A stretch of DNA of 64,000 nt from Yponomeuta sedellus (GCA_934045075.1 OW203751.1:699501-763500), one strand, 5' to 3'; positions 42,185-53,702 are shown, numbered from the stretch's first letter. The notes: generated from the letters alone by a model not told the origin. Program-made: numbers and translations.

Positions 42185-42389
42185 CACCATTGTAATGCGA
42201 TTGGTTACTAGACTACCATTACCGGATTCATATGACTATTGAACAACTATCCATTTTGGAGACTCGGCCCCCTGGCTGCTACTGATTTAGATGGTTAAGT
42301 TAGCTTATTGAACTGCAAGTAATTTATTACTCCATTTTAAGTATTTAATACTCCATTGAATGAAAAAAAGGGTAATACAAACCCACCCC

Positions 42390-42742
42390 CTAGAAGCACT
42401 CGTGTCCTAGTGGAACCGAGTGATTGGAATCAATCACTTGAGTTAAGCAACAACAGGCGAGGTCAAGTGCTGGAAGGTGACCATCCCGTGACTACCGCTA
42501 GTGGCATTTTTTCCGAGCGCTTGCGTGCTTCGCAAGACATGCTAAGCCGTTGGTGCCGGCTGTCATGTTATGGCAGTCGAGAAGCCGTCTCAGAGGCTTT
42601 ATGGGCGACTCAAGACCCCCCAGCTGCCTTACAATCCTCCACCAACCCGGATTGGCCCCCGTGATGGAGTATGGCCTAACCTTCCTGCGATGCAGGAAGA
42701 GACCCGTGCCCCAGCAGTGGGGACATACAAGGGTTGATAACG
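42390..42742 (-). mobile_element. Family C SINE, full length
   Basis: GAAGCACTCGTGTCCTAGTG head, GAGTTAAGCAACAACAGGCG, body, CCCCAGCAGTGGGGACATAC, GGGTTGATAACGA. Confidence 0.85.
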
Positions 42743-42761
42743 AATATCGTACCTATGTATA

Positions 42762-43322
42762 GTCTGTTAGCTTTTCGAATATACCTCGGGCTCTAGCAGG
42801 GCCGGATCTACCTAAGGGCTGCTTGGGCTGCAGCCCAGGGCCCCGAGGTTACAAGGGGCCCCCAGATCCCTCTAAACACAGTAGGCGATAATTTGTATTT
42901 AAAAAATGGTTGTCTGTAAAGTCGGTTTACGGACGATATTTTTACGTGATAACGTCATACATAACATAACATTGATAAAAAATTGCATACTTTTATGAAT
43001 TGAGTTAACCTGTCAATTATTTTTACTAATTCAAAATATATAAATAACATTATTTTATTGTTTTTTTTTATATTCTTATATATTATATCACTTATTTATT
43101 AGGCCCCTAAGTAGTTTCAGCCCAGGGCCCCACAAATTCAAGATCCGCCCCTGGGCTCTAGAGTAGGCTTCGGTTTTCGCCAATTTTCGCCGGTTTTCGT
43201 ACTGATGATGGAGTTCTGATTTCGAAATTAAGTGTCATATTAGTTCCGATATTTCTATTACACGAATATATCCGATTCCATCCGATAGTAGCCGATTTAT
43301 ATTCTAAAAGCTAACAGACTAT
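42762..43322. mobile_element. MITE (CTGTTAGCTTTT ends) split by a hAT MITE
   Basis: The left end AGTCTGTTAGCTTTTCGAAT and right end TTCTAAAAGCTAACAGACT are inverted. The copy reads through cleanly once 42797-43153 and one duplication are removed. Confidence 0.85.
42797..43153. mobile_element. hAT MITE, 357 bp, exact 8-bp duplication
   Basis: It starts CAGGGCCGGATC and its reversed right end is CAGGGGCGGATC. Exact duplications GGCTCTAG flank it (42789-42796 and 43154-43161). Inner inverted blocks contain GGGCCC words. Confidence 0.92.
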
Positions 43323-43660
43323 ACTAATTTCTCCGCAATTACTCGTTCGTACTCGAATAGTGCGACCTACATTATGCGGCGATGGTATGGCGGACGTCCT
43401 TGGTAGTAAAAGGCTGAAGGTTGTAGATTCTAACCAACTACGAAAATAGATGCAACGTCACTGCCATAGAGTTAAGAATTAACTTATGGAGGTTTCAGCG
43501 AGGTTTGTTGTATACTTAATACTTTATTGAACACACAAAAATCATAAAGAAAGCACAAAATTATAGAAATTAAAAAAGTGTACATGGCGAGCTTAATTAA
43601 TTAGAAATCTCTTGCAGCTAACTCTTGATGTGGGAATACGGACATTATAAACAGGGGGGG
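43323..43660. other. Unassigned intron DNA
   Basis: No gene; a minus-sense tail-like segment (ACTTTATTGAACACACAAAAATC) at 43520. Confidence 0.4.
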
Positions 43661-43664
43661 GGAA

Positions 43665-43890
43665 GTGTAGTCCACTGCTGGACATAGCCCTCCCCTAATG
43701 AGCGCCCTGTCTTCAGCTTGCCGCATCCAGCATCTGCCGGCAGTTTTTCGCAGATCGTCATCCCACCTGGTCGGAGGGCGTCCTACACTACGTTTGCCGA
43801 GTCGCGGTCTCCACTCAAGAACACGTTTACTCCAATGGTTGTCGGTTCCTCGCGAGACATGGCCAGTGGACTAGTATAGCCTGGCGACGA
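43665..43890 (-). mobile_element. RTE-type LINE fragment
   Basis: GTAGTCCACTGCTGGACATAG to CGCGAGACATGGCCAGTGGAC; matches 7830-8035. Confidence 0.8.
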
Positions 43891-44024
43891 CTAGCGAAGA
43901 AAGGTAGTGTGCTCTCTCAATTTTGCCTTGAAGACAGCAATAGATGGACTCTGCCTAATAGACTTTGGTTGACCGCATTTATGTCATTTAACTCTTGGTA
44001 TGTCTAGTATTTTCTAAGGTTAAC

Positions 44025-44165
44025 ACGAGCAGTAGACATAATTAAAACTGTTTTTATACGGATTTATGCTCGTTTATTACATTTTTACAATTTTCCGACG
44101 TTTCGGCACTTTTACAGGTGCCGTGGTCCCGGATGACTGAGGTGACAGGCGTCTTTTAGAAAGCA
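44025..44165. repeat. Dispersed repeat H
   Basis: TAAGGTTAACACGAGCAGTAG, CGACGTTTCGGCACTTTTAC, GTGCCGTGGTCCCGGATGAC. A second copy is at 61075-61215. Family not identified. Confidence 0.7.
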
Positions 44166-44534
44166 TTAACGTTAGTTTACTACCCTCGGCAAAAATTACA
44201 AAAGTTAATTATGAAGTTACGTTCCAAAATAGGCAAAACAATTTTTTTTTTTTATATAAAGTCAACAATATTGATTATTAGTAATTGAACTAAAATTAAA
44301 TTTATAAACTAATTACTTTACATGAACTTAAAAATACTGGTTATTAATTGAAATTAATTTTTTTTTACTCTACAGTCACACTTCTAGCAAGGGGGTCTTA
44401 TGCACTTAAGCACTGGTTCCCATGCTACCGGTATGTTCCAACCACGATCTCTATTAAAATTTGGATGCCGGCGGATCTCTATTGCCTCGCGTATCATTCT
44501 AGGGAAGAAACGGTCTTCTCGGGCTAGAACTTTA

Positions 44535-44645
44535 TAGTCTTGGTATGTCCCCACTGCTGGGACACGGGTCTCTTCCTGCATCGCAGGAAGGTTAAGGCAT
44601 ACTCCACCACGGGGGCCAACTCCGGGTTGGTGGAGGATTATAACA
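44535..44645 (-). mobile_element. Family C tail fragment
   Basis: TGGTATGTCCCCACTGCTGGG to GGGTTGGTGGAGGATTATAA (tail sense on plus). Confidence 0.7.
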
Positions 44646-44741
44646 CAGAGGCGGACTTACAACAAACAACCTAAAATTAACTGAACAAAGCAGATTTTTT
44701 GAAAACACTTTTTAAATCCGGCCTTTCACTACGGCCCTGAC

Positions 44742-44985
44742 GGCCTCGGTGGCGCAGCGGTTGGGCACGCTGACTGTAAAACCGAAGGTCTCGGTTTCGA
44801 TCCCCGGTCGGGTCAAACTAGGAAATGAACTTTTCTAGTTTGTCTCGGGTCTTGGATGTTATCTATGCATTTATTGTATTAAATCTATCGTCGAGTTAGC
44901 ACCTATAACACAAGTCATTTAGTTGTACTTAGTATAGGGCTAACGAGATCTGTGTAATATGTCCATGAATATTTATTTATTTAAA
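44742..44985 (+). mobile_element. SINE-G copy
   Basis: GACGGCCTCGGTGGCGCAGC to CATGAATATTTATTTATTTAAA; here no long microsatellite formed. Confidence 0.85.
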
Positions 44986-45390
44986 AAAAAACTAACAAAA
45001 GCTATGGGATGTAGCATACCTAAAATATATAATATCTTGAGATATGTGGCGAGCACATGTCAACTCTGCGCGCGCACTACAAACTCCAACATTCCTGCAT
45101 CGCGCAATCAAAGTGTTTCAATGACGTACCATAAATATAACGTCCGACTAACAACAGTTGGACCGGCGGCCGTCCACAGGCATACGATCTGCCTGACGGG
45201 AAATTTCCCTTTATAGTGGAAGAGCACGATCACCCGCTCTTACCTATAGACATCATAATTTATCGCTCGTCATACATTTAGTTTTATAGCTATAATATTA
45301 TTATAGCACAGAGCCAGTCTCATACAAAATGTACGACGGGCTATAACTTATAATAAATAATAAAATACAAGCGCTAAAAATTGTAATCGG
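44986..45390. other. Intron DNA, unassigned
   Basis: No gene recognised; GCATACGATCTGCCTGACGGG near 45180 looks like a conserved repeat tail. Confidence 0.4.
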
Positions 45391-45399
45391 TACACGTCA

Positions 45400-45645
45400 C
45401 TTTTTCGAGTGGCTTCGCAAGGCACGCTAAGCAGTGGATGCCGGCTGCCGTCGATAGATGGCAGTCGTTAGGCCAAGTCAGAGGCCTTAGGACGGCTTGA
45501 AAACTTCTGACAGTAAGACCAGCCACTAGTCTTGCACGCCTCCACCAATCCGGACTTGGCCCCCGTGGTGGAGTATGGCCTATACCTACCTTCCTCAGGG
45601 AAGAGACCCGTGCCCCTCGGTGGGGACACAATGGGTTGATGATGA
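45400..45645 (-). mobile_element. Family D repeat
   Basis: CACTTTTTCGAGTGGCTTCG to CCGTGCCCCTCGGTGGGGAC. Confidence 0.8.
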
Positions 45646-45699
45646 TGGCTTGTCACTAGTGCTTTCATTTCTAGCAGATACAATCCCAGCTAGCTTCTT

Positions 45700-46370
45700 C
45701 TTCAGGCTATATTAGTCCACTGCTGGACATAAGCCTCCCCCAGGGTGCGCCACAAGACCCGATCTCCCGTTTTCGCCATCCAGTCACCACCTTTTCCAGG
45801 TCGTCAGTACATCTGGCCGGAGGGCGTCCTACACTACGCTTGCCGAGTTCGTTATCAACCCTTGTATGTCCCCACTGCTGGGGCACGGGTCTCTTCCTGC
45901 ATAGCAGGAAGGTTAGGCCATACTCCACCACGGGGGCCAAGTCCGGGTTGGTGGAGGATCGTAAGACAGTGGCGGGCCTTACTGTCAGAAGTTATAAGGC
46001 CGCCCTTAAGGTCTCTGACATGGCTTAACGACTGCCATTATACGACAGCCGGCACCAACGGCTTAACGTGCCTTGCGAAGCACGGAAGCGGTGGGAAAAA
46101 TGCCAGTAGCGGTAGTCACGGGACCCTCACCCATCCTGCACCTGACCGCGCCTGTTGTTGCTTAACCAAGAGATTGATTCCAATCACTCGGCTTCGCCTA
46201 GGCCACGAGCGCTTGCCGAGTCGTTGTCTCCATTCGAGAACCCGTCTGCTCCAACGATCATCGGTTCTGCGACAGATGTGATCAGCCCAATGCCTTCAGC
46301 CTGCTACACTTCTGAACTACGTCAGTGACTTTGGTTTTTTGTCGGTTAATCACGTTCCGGACAGCTAGCT
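45700..46370 (-). mobile_element. RTE-type fragment interrupted by a family C SINE
   Basis: RTE pieces at 45700-45850 and 46200-46370 (GGTCGTCAGTACATCTGGCC; CGAGTCGTTGTCTCCATTCG) are separated by a family C copy flanked by CGCTTGCCGAG (45838-45848 and 46208-46218). Confidence 0.8.
45849..46207 (+). mobile_element. Family C SINE with 11-bp target duplication
   Basis: It starts TTCGTTATCAACCCTTGTATG and ends GGCCACGAG. The CGCTTGCCGAG duplications at both sides fix its ends and show retrotransposition, since the length of the duplication differs from that of DNA transposons here. Confidence 0.85.
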
Positions 46371-46770
46371 TACAAAAGCCTAAAAAAAATCCCTTTCTTT
46401 CAAATTGCTACCCCGCTTCTTGATACGCCAACTAGCTACGAGGTCCGCGTAGCTCGAGCAGTTTTACGATAATTTTCGAATATTTATACGATAATTCTCG
46501 CTCACTCGTCTGGCAACCCTGATGTTGTTAGAAACAACATCGTCAAACAGAAAACTGTACAAAAGAAGCAGTTATGACTTTCCCTGCTTTCTCGCTTGAA
46601 AGTTAAAACGAAGTTACATTTTTAAGGCATCCGCGGTTGCATGAACCATGAAACTTCTTAAAAAGGAAGTAATGCGAGGGTAATTGGACACTGTTAAAAG
46701 TTTTGTCCTTTTTTAGGGTTCCTTAGAATACAACGAACCCTCATAGTGAAAGTAAAGTAAAATAGTATAT
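46219..46770. other. Intron DNA
   Basis: RTE remnant, then unassigned AT-rich DNA; no gene. Confidence 0.4.
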
Positions 46771-47372
46771 TTCATTACAAGTGCGGTAAGGCTGTCATTG
46801 CGAAGGGTTCCGACAAATGTCTACCCAAGCCGAGGCGCAGCCGAAGGCGAGGGTTAACAGTCGGAACATGTACTGAACTGAACGACTATTTTTAGTACAG
46901 TTGCGAAAAAAATAAGCAATTTAATAAAGAATAATTATTTGGAAAATGGCGCCAACCGTAAAAAAATATAAGCAGAGATTTTTTTTCTTCATACATTCTG
47001 GTAGGCAAAGGGCACTATGCCCATACAGCCAAGTCTTCAGTAGAACTTTTTTATTGATATGAAATGAAAATGAAATTTAATTAGATGAAATGAAACCTAA
47101 CTTAACTCATTCAATTAAATCATTAAATCTGATATTGAAACAAATTAGTAGCTCATAAAAACTTCTATGATTTTTTTTAGTAGTAAGAAAAACCAACCAT
47201 GAAGTTTTTCATGGTTGGTTTTTCTTTTTAATAGATATTACTTTGACAGTTGGGAAAAAGAACGCACGAGTTCGGAAAAGGTAAAAAAAAGCACGAGTGT
47301 GTAATAGCCAATAGCCGAACGCTATACGTCCCTGCAATACGCCACTTTTTGAGCAACTGTATTAAAAAGTTC
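46771..47372 (+). mobile_element. MITE-like repeat I, copy 1
   Basis: From CATTACAAGTGCGGTAAGGC to TTTTTGAGCAACTGTATTAAAA. It matches 49270-49912 in reverse. Contains a hairpin (arms 47185-47203 and 47208-47226, AAGAAAAACCAACCATGAA). Confidence 0.75.
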
Positions 47373-47434
47373 TTTAATAAATAAAATGTGGTCACCACGC
47401 TACGTCAAACCTGTGTCAAACAGTCATAGTTCTA

Positions 47435-47785
47435 GTCGAAACGAGTGATTTGAATCAATCACTTGAGTTAACCAACAACAGGCGCGGTAAGGGGCAGGAT
47501 GGGTGAACGTCCCGTGACTACCGCTAGTGGCATTTTTCCGGGCGCTTCCGTGCTTCGCAAGGCACGTTAAGCCGTTGGTGCCGGCTGTCATGTAATGGCA
47601 GTCGTTAAGCCATGTCAGAAGCCTCTTGGGCGGCTTCCTAACTTCTGACAGTGAGGCCCGCCACAGTCTTGCAATCATCCACATCCCGGACTTGGCCCCC
47701 GTGGTGGAGTATGGCCTAACCATCCTGCGATACAGGAAGAGACCCGTGCCCCAGCAGTGGGGACATACAAGGGTTGATAGCGAAA
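47435..47785 (-). mobile_element. Family C SINE
   Basis: CGAAACGAGTGATTTGAATC, GAGTTAACCAACAACAGGCG, GGATGGGTGAACGTCCCGTG, body, CCCCAGCAGTGGGGACATAC. Confidence 0.85.
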
Positions 47786-47878
47786 TGTTTTTTTTTGTAT
47801 GCACTTTGGCCAACCAATACATTGCCAGATGGTTAGCTTTCGAGAAACCGGTGGTGTGTTATCAATGTTGCCTCTTCA

Positions 47879-48486
47879 TTCTGTTAGCTTTTAGATTATA
47901 CCTCGGCTACTATCGGATAGAATCGGATATATTCGTGTAATAGAAATATCGTAACTATAATATGTCACTTAAGGCCTGCGCAGACGAGGGACTTTTGTCC
48001 TAAAAATGTCCTCCCAGTACTTGTCGCGGACTCAACGCCTTCGGTGTGCGGTCATTTTTTTCCCCGGAAATTGAGTGAAGCGTACGCTATGGAAGGAAAA
48101 GAAAACACCGAACTTTTTAAAAAACTATTTAGAGGCTAAAAATTCCACCCATGCCGGAATTCGAACCCGCGAACTCTGGCTATACGAACTTTTGTTCAGT
48201 CCGGTCTCTTGATGTCCTAGGTAAATTGAGGGACTTTTTGTACGGGGTACTTTTAGTCCTTCGTGTGCGTTATTCGATACAATTTATATGAGATCTATAT
48301 CGACGGACAAAAAAGTACCCGAGGGATAGTCCATCGTCTGCATAAGCCTTTAATTTACGTAACTTTTTAAAATAGTGAAGAAAAGTTTTATGTTATACAG
48401 AGCAGTAGTATTACACTCGTGTGCTTTCGGCGATAACCGAAGCCTACTCTAGAGCCCGCGGTATATTCTAAAAGCTAACAGACTAG
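47879..48486. mobile_element. MITE (CTGTTAGCTTTT ends) split by a TTAA-type MITE
   Basis: The left end TTCTGTTAGCTTTTAGATTAT and right end TTCTAAAAGCTAACAGACTA match the family at 53703-53928, where the interior is uninterrupted. Confidence 0.82.
47973..48349. mobile_element. TTAA-type (piggyBac-like) MITE with an FB-B fragment inside
   Basis: TTAA|GGCCTGCGCAGACGAGGG on the left; the reversed right end reads TTAA|AGGCTTATGCAGACGATG. TTAA flanks (47969-47972, 48350-48353) suit piggyBac-type insertion. An FB-B piece (AACTATTTAGAGGCTAAAAA to AACTCTGGCTATACG) lies at 48115-48190. Confidence 0.78.
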
Positions 48487-48579
48487 ATCAAGTGTTAAAT
48501 GAGGCTGTCTGAGACAAACAAAACAATTAATACAGTCATGAGACATAGGGAGGCCATGCTTAATTATTATACAGTTATA

Positions 48580-48735
48580 GAGCGATGGTAGCCCAGTGGG
48601 TGGAACAATGGACTCGGAAGCGAGAGACCCAGCTTTGATTCCCAGTACGGGCATACGGGCATATACCAATGACTTTATTTTCTAAGTTACGTACATTTGG
48701 AAAGTTACTTTAATTATATTGTAGCGATACCACTC
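48580..48735 (+). mobile_element. SINE-F copy, 3' truncated
   Basis: GATGGTAGCCCAGTGGGTGG, then CCAATGACTTTATTTTCTAAG. Confidence 0.75.
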
Positions 48736-48744
48736 ATTACTCAA

Positions 48745-48965
48745 TACCGAATTCTTCCCGCGGGTGTCGCAAAAGGCGACTAAGAGACACAAACCGGAGG
48801 GTGGGCAGCAGCGCCCCCTGCAGTACAATTCCACCGAACTGCGATCCCCAACCCGCATGCCCAGCGTGGGGATTATGGGCATTACCCCTATGATAGCACA
48901 ACGTGGCGCTCTTTAGGGGAGGGCTATGACCAGCAGTGGACTAGTATAGCCTGACCACGACGAAT
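48745..48965 (-). mobile_element. Family E repeat
   Basis: CCGAATTCTTCCCGCGGGTG to CAGCAGTGGACTAGTATAGCC; it sits inside the SINE-F copy, whose tail seems to resume at about 48965 (GTGAAGGAAGACATCGTGAGG). Confidence 0.75.
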
Positions 48966-49269
48966 AACGTGAAGGAAGACATCGTGAGGAACCTATGCGT
49001 CTGAGTTGTTCAAATGCTCTTTTAAAATGGCCAATCCGCGGTGGGCACGCGTGATTATTCCCAAATCCCTCTCTGAGAGAAGCCCTGTGCCCTGCAGTGG
49101 GACGCTTATAGGCAACATAAAAAAAATCAAGTACCTCCCATACAGTAGTAGATCCGGCCTAAAAGTCTGCAATGTGTTGTGCTTACGAAAGTTTTAATTC
49201 AAAAATACCTCCCATATAATTTATATTCTTTTCAATGCACTAACACGTGCTAAGGACAATATTAAAAAC

Positions 49270-49912
49270 CTATTTTTAATACAGTTGCTCAAAAAGTGGC
49301 GTATTGCAGGGACGTATAGCGTTCGGGAAGTGGGCTATTACACACTCGTGCTCTTTTTTTACCTTTCCCGCACTAGTGCGTTCTCTTTCCCAACTGTCAA
49401 AATAATGTCTATTAAAAAGAAAAACCAACCATGAAGTTTCTACTAAAAAAATCATAGAAGTTTTTATGATACATGTAAATAATTATATTTCTAAAAAGAA
49501 GCTACTAATTTGTTTCAATATGAGATTTAATGATTTGATTGATTGAGTTAGGTTAGGCTTGATTTCATTTCATCCCATTAAATTTCATTTTCTTTTCATA
49601 TCAATAAAAAAAATCTACTGAAGACTTGGCTGTATGGCATAGTTCCCTTTGCCTACCAAATGTACCTATGGGTGAAGAAAAAAAATCTCTGCTTATATTC
49701 TTTTGCCGTTGGCGCCATTTTCCAAATATTTTCTCTTTATTAAATTGCTTCATTTTTCGCAACTGTATTAAAAATATTCGTTCAGTACACGCGCGGAACC
49801 GTCATTGCAACTTGTTCCGACTGTCAACCCTTGCCTTCGGCTGCGCCTCGGCTCGGGTAGACATTTGTCGGAACTTTTGCAATGACAGCCTTTCCGCACT
49901 TGTAATGATATT
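49270..49912 (-). mobile_element. MITE-like repeat I, copy 2 (inverted)
   Basis: Reverse complement of 46771-47372 along nearly its whole length. At its right end a further inverted word makes a hairpin (about 49885-49944, GCAATGACAGCCTTTCCGCA). Confidence 0.75.
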
Positions 49913-49954
49913 TCATTACAACTGCGGAAAGGCTGTCATTGCTATACTATATAC

Positions 49955-50314
49955 CAGGGATGGCCAACCAGTCGATCGCGATCGACCGGTCGATCGCGAC
50001 TATTAGTCCAGTCTATCGTGGTAAGCCAACAAAATATAAACACGTAGAACAGATTGCGCAACGTAATCACGAACTTGCTGAACGCATCATCTTCTATCAT
50101 TTTTCAATCGCCGCTCCGACACGTTATTTATCCTTTCTTCAACGCAGTATAGCTCTCTTTTGTTTTCGCAGTATAGTATATTTTTGTTATTGTGTATTGA
50201 ACTATGCTGTTTCATTTAAGATTTCAAGAAGTACCTACCTATGTGATTGGTAGATTGTAGAGGTTTTCATCAGTAAACAGTAGATCTTGGGTCTAATCAA
50301 GTCGGCCACCCCTG
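49955..50314. mobile_element. hAT MITE, 360 bp
   Basis: Ends CAGGGATGGCCAACCAGTCG and (reversed) CAGGGGTGGCCGACTTGATT; flanks CTATATAC (49947-49954) and CTATATAT (50315-50322), 7 of 8 matching. Left end has the palindromic CGATCGCGATCGACCGG. Confidence 0.85.
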
Positions 50315-50604
50315 CTATATATACTATAGAGGCAAAAAATTCCACCCATGCCGGGACTCCAACCGTACTTCTTAATGACTCGCGATACTCATACATAGTT
50401 ACTATATATATATCAAACGGATCTAATCGCGATTATTAGATAACTGCCGCTGCCGGAACGACGTGAATCGTTTTACCTAATAAATAATCGCGATCAGACC
50501 CGTTTAATATTATATCTAAATAAAGTCGTGCTTGTCAATGGACTTCTTCAATTTGGTTGAACTGTGCAAATAGGTAAAGTCGATCCATGTCCAATGCCAT
50601 TCGA

Positions 50605-50960
50605 TATCAACCCTTGTACGTCCCCACTGCTGAGGCACGGGTCTCTTCCTGCATCGCAGGAAGGTTAGGCCATACTCCACCACGGGGGCCAAGTCCGGGT
50701 TGGTGGAGGATTGTAAGACAGCGGCGGGCCTTACTGTCAGAACTTATCCACCCGCCCATAAGGCCTCTGACATGGCTTAACGACTGCCATTACATGACAG
50801 CCGTCAATCACGGCTTAACGTGCCTTGCTTAGCACAGAAGCGCTTCGAAAAACGCCCCTAGCGGTTGTCACGGGACGGTCACCCGTCCAGCTCCTGACCG
50901 CGCCTGTTGTTGCTTAACTCAAGTGATCGATTCCAATCACTCGGTTTGACTAGGCCGCTT
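50605..50960 (+). mobile_element. Family C SINE
   Basis: TATCAACCCTTGTACGTCCCC to the reversed head CAATCACTCGGTTTGACTAGG. Confidence 0.85.
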
Positions 50961-51400
50961 CAATGAGAGCTTCAATGTGATTGAACTGCGCTATATCGCC
51001 CTTACAAAACTTATCAGTTTGATACACAATCAGCCCAATCACTGCACGCATTTCCTGAGAAAATATATGTGCCAAAGTAAACAGCACACTTTCAGTATCA
51101 ATTTTGTCCTTGGATTGATTTATCACTCAAATCAGAGACTTCAAAGGCGCTTCGTACTCTCTGATTCTTTGCATGGTAAAACTGTCATCGCTAAGATTAG
51201 CTCAATCTCTCAACAAATCAGATTAAAGTTTGGCGACTGACTGCAGATGCAGCTTTATCAAATCGAAAAGGTTTTAGTCAAAGCAGCACAGAATCTGCGA
51301 TTCACTGAACGTGGCAAGTTAAACTGGGTATCCATTTCAAAATGTAGATCGTTTTGGAAAAAAAATGTACATAAATTCTCCAAACTTAGTCCGTTAATTA
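50961..51400. other. Intron DNA with a minus-sense LINE 3' end
   Basis: 51245-51400 is the reverse of the 6850-7025 LINE 3' UTR. The 87-codon plus frame at 50977 has no recognisable motif. Confidence 0.5.
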
Positions 51401-51685
51401 TATTCTTTTTAATGCACTAACCCGAGCTAAGGACAATTTTAAAAAACCTATCTAGAGGCTAAATATTCCACCCATGCCGGGATTTGAACCCGCGACCTCT
51501 GGCTCTCCGTGCCAGCGCTCTTTCCAACTGAGCTAATGGGCGACTCACCGGCATCAGTGAAATTTCGAACCTCTTTACAATTCTGTATTACGTACAGGCA
51601 GCAACATCTGGCTGAAGTAATTTGCATCACTTGCAGCCCCGAGTAAATTAGCCTCTAAATAGGTTTTTAAAATTAGTCCGTTAAG
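51401..51685 (-). mobile_element. FB-B element, right arm mostly deleted
   Basis: AATGCACTAACCCGAGCTAAG, complete left arm to CATCACTTGCAGCCCCGAG, then directly AGCCTCTAAATAGGTTTTT. Confidence 0.82.
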
Positions 51686-51699
51686 GGCTGGACTATCTA

Positions 51700-51925
51700 A
51701 GGTTTGCTGGAAGAAATCTCTTTCAGAGATAAGCTCGCCTTTGTACGTGTTTTTCTTATGTAATGTCCTTTTTAATGTTTCGTGTGCAACAAAGTATAAT
51801 CTGGCTGATAGATAGGTAGATAGAGAACACTTTGATGTACAACAAAATGGAAATTACACAGATATTTCTTAACCTAAGAGTACAAACGGCTAGATAGATA
51901 GATAGAATATTCCTTATTGTACACA
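51700..51925. mobile_element. Opposed LINE 3' tails
   Basis: A plus-sense tail (GGAAGAAATCTCTTTCAGAG to CAACAAAGTATAATC) is followed by minus-sense tails (GATAGAGAACACTTTGATGTAC; GATAGAATATTCCTTATTG). Confidence 0.6.
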
Positions 51926-52234
51926 GAAATTACAGTACTTAACAGAAAAGCTGATTTTTCAATCTTCGGATAAAGCTTATAAGTCGAATATTATATTAAG
52001 CAACCAATTCAAAAATGTGTTCTAATTGCCTTTCTTTTGTTGTTTCACGGTGACATTTTCATATTATTGTGTAATACTTTATTAGACGGATTATATTAAG
52101 TTTTATCCGAGGATTGAAAAATCAGCCCTAAGTTAAACGAACTCAGGCCCTTCCAAAAAAATTATATCTATTCTAATAAACTAGTCGTAAAGGAGAATCG
52201 CTGAAAAGACAGACATTCGCAACGGATTCACCAA

Positions 52235-52500
52235 ATTCCGTATGTACGCAGCAAGCGCTGATGTATGCCAAGACATCCGACACTAGGGTTCTCTCGCGAT
52301 GTTTTCCTTCACGAGAGTGTTATTGCCATAACTTCACACAAATAAGAAAACTAGAGAAAGAAAGTAAAAAACTAATTGGTACAGTTTAAAAAGCCTATTT
52401 AGAGGCATTAAAAAGAATATAATTGCTATGTACATGCCGAGATTTGAACCCACGAACTTCCGATTGAGAAGCCGGCTTTCTACCACCTTACTAGCTAGTA
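52235..52500 (-). mobile_element. SINE-F copy with an FB-B fragment
   Basis: Reversed tail CATCCGACACTAGGGTTCTC to reversed head CCACGAACTTCCGATTGAGA; AAAGCCTATTTAGAGGCATTA (52388) is FB-B-derived. Confidence 0.7.
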
Positions 52501-52609
52501 AACAAACAAACGAACAAACAAACGGGACCTTAAGGTAGGAAGTAACCCAACATTTTTAACAAACTCTTGTATAAAGACTAAAATTATAAATTCAATGAAG
52601 AAAATAAAT

Positions 52610-52860
52610 AGATAGATAGAATATTCTTTATTGTACACAGAAATTACAGCATATTCGCCATTTGATTTATATAAAAAATATAGTACACATGGCGCCCTTA
52701 TTGCTAAAAGCAATTTCTTCCAGGCAACCATAAAATAAAACATAAGAATTATAAAATAAAAGGAAAATAAATAATAACAGGAAAGAAATTAAATGTGATG
52801 GCAGGGCTGTGGCAAGTGGCAGTCCCTGGTCTCTGCCTACCCCTCTAGGAATATAATGAA
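52610..52860. mobile_element. Minus-sense LINE tail and RTE fragment
   Basis: GATAGAATATTCTTTATTGTAC at 52615; GTGGCAAGTGGCAGTCCCTGG at 52810 (RTE-type coding end). Confidence 0.6.
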
Positions 52861-52929
52861 CCATATTGATTGCTCTGATAGTTTCGTATTGTTTATTTAA
52901 AATGTTCTGTAAAATAGGCTGTATTACAC

Positions 52930-53118
52930 TATTTTTATTTTTGATGCACTAACCCGTGCTAAGGAACAAATTTAAAAACCTATTTAGAGGCTAAAAATTT
53001 CACCCATGCCGGGATTCGAACCCGCAACCTCTGGCTATGGCTGGTACGGATAGCCAGAGGTTGCGGGTTCGAATCCCGGCATGGGTGAAATTTTTAGCCT
53101 CTAAATAGGTTTTTAAAT
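52930..53118. mobile_element. FB-B foldback with deleted centre
   Basis: Outer halves meet at CTCTGGCTATGG|CTGGTACGGATAGCC; arms of about 75 bp are near-perfect reverse complements. Confidence 0.85.
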
Positions 53119-53486
53119 AGGCTGTAGCCAAGATAATTAGCTATAGAATATTGACTATTGACAGTATTAAATAAATTTATCTAATAGCTATGTTTGTACA
53201 AGAATGACACTTCTGCGCTCAAATTGCATATGTTTTGTTCACATCTAGTAGAATGTACATCACTGTAAGCCCTCTTATAATATGAACTGTTTTGTAAGTC
53301 TAAGGTGTAACATTCAGTTTTGTGAACCGTAAAAAAAAATTAAAAATATATATATATATATTAAGATTTCAACACATTCATAACAACGGGAATGTAAAAA
53401 GGATTGATTGAACACATTGTCAACATTGCAAAAATGTTTACTGGGAGGGCCCATTACTTAGCCAAGTGCGTATAAATGTTACAATT
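53119..53486. other. AT-rich intron DNA
   Basis: No gene; a short (AT)n at 53345-53362. Confidence 0.45.
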
Positions 53487-53488
53487 TT

Positions 53489-53685
53489 GACGACCTCTGT
53501 GGCGTAGCGGTAGCGCGGCTGCCTACCATGCAAGAGGTCCCGGGTTCGAATCCCGGCTGGAAACAAAAAAAAAGTCCAGGTCTTGGATGTTTACATGTTT
53601 GTGATGTCGTTGTTTCTGGTTCCCACGACACAGGGTATCCTAGTGTGGGGCCAGAAGCAATGTATGTGACAGTATGTAAAATAAA
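53489..53685 (+). mobile_element. SINE-A copy
   Basis: GACGACCTCTGTGGCGTAGC to GCAATGTATGTGACAGTATG with an A-rich tail. Confidence 0.88.
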
Positions 53686-53702
53686 AAAAAAAAAACTACA
53701 AT

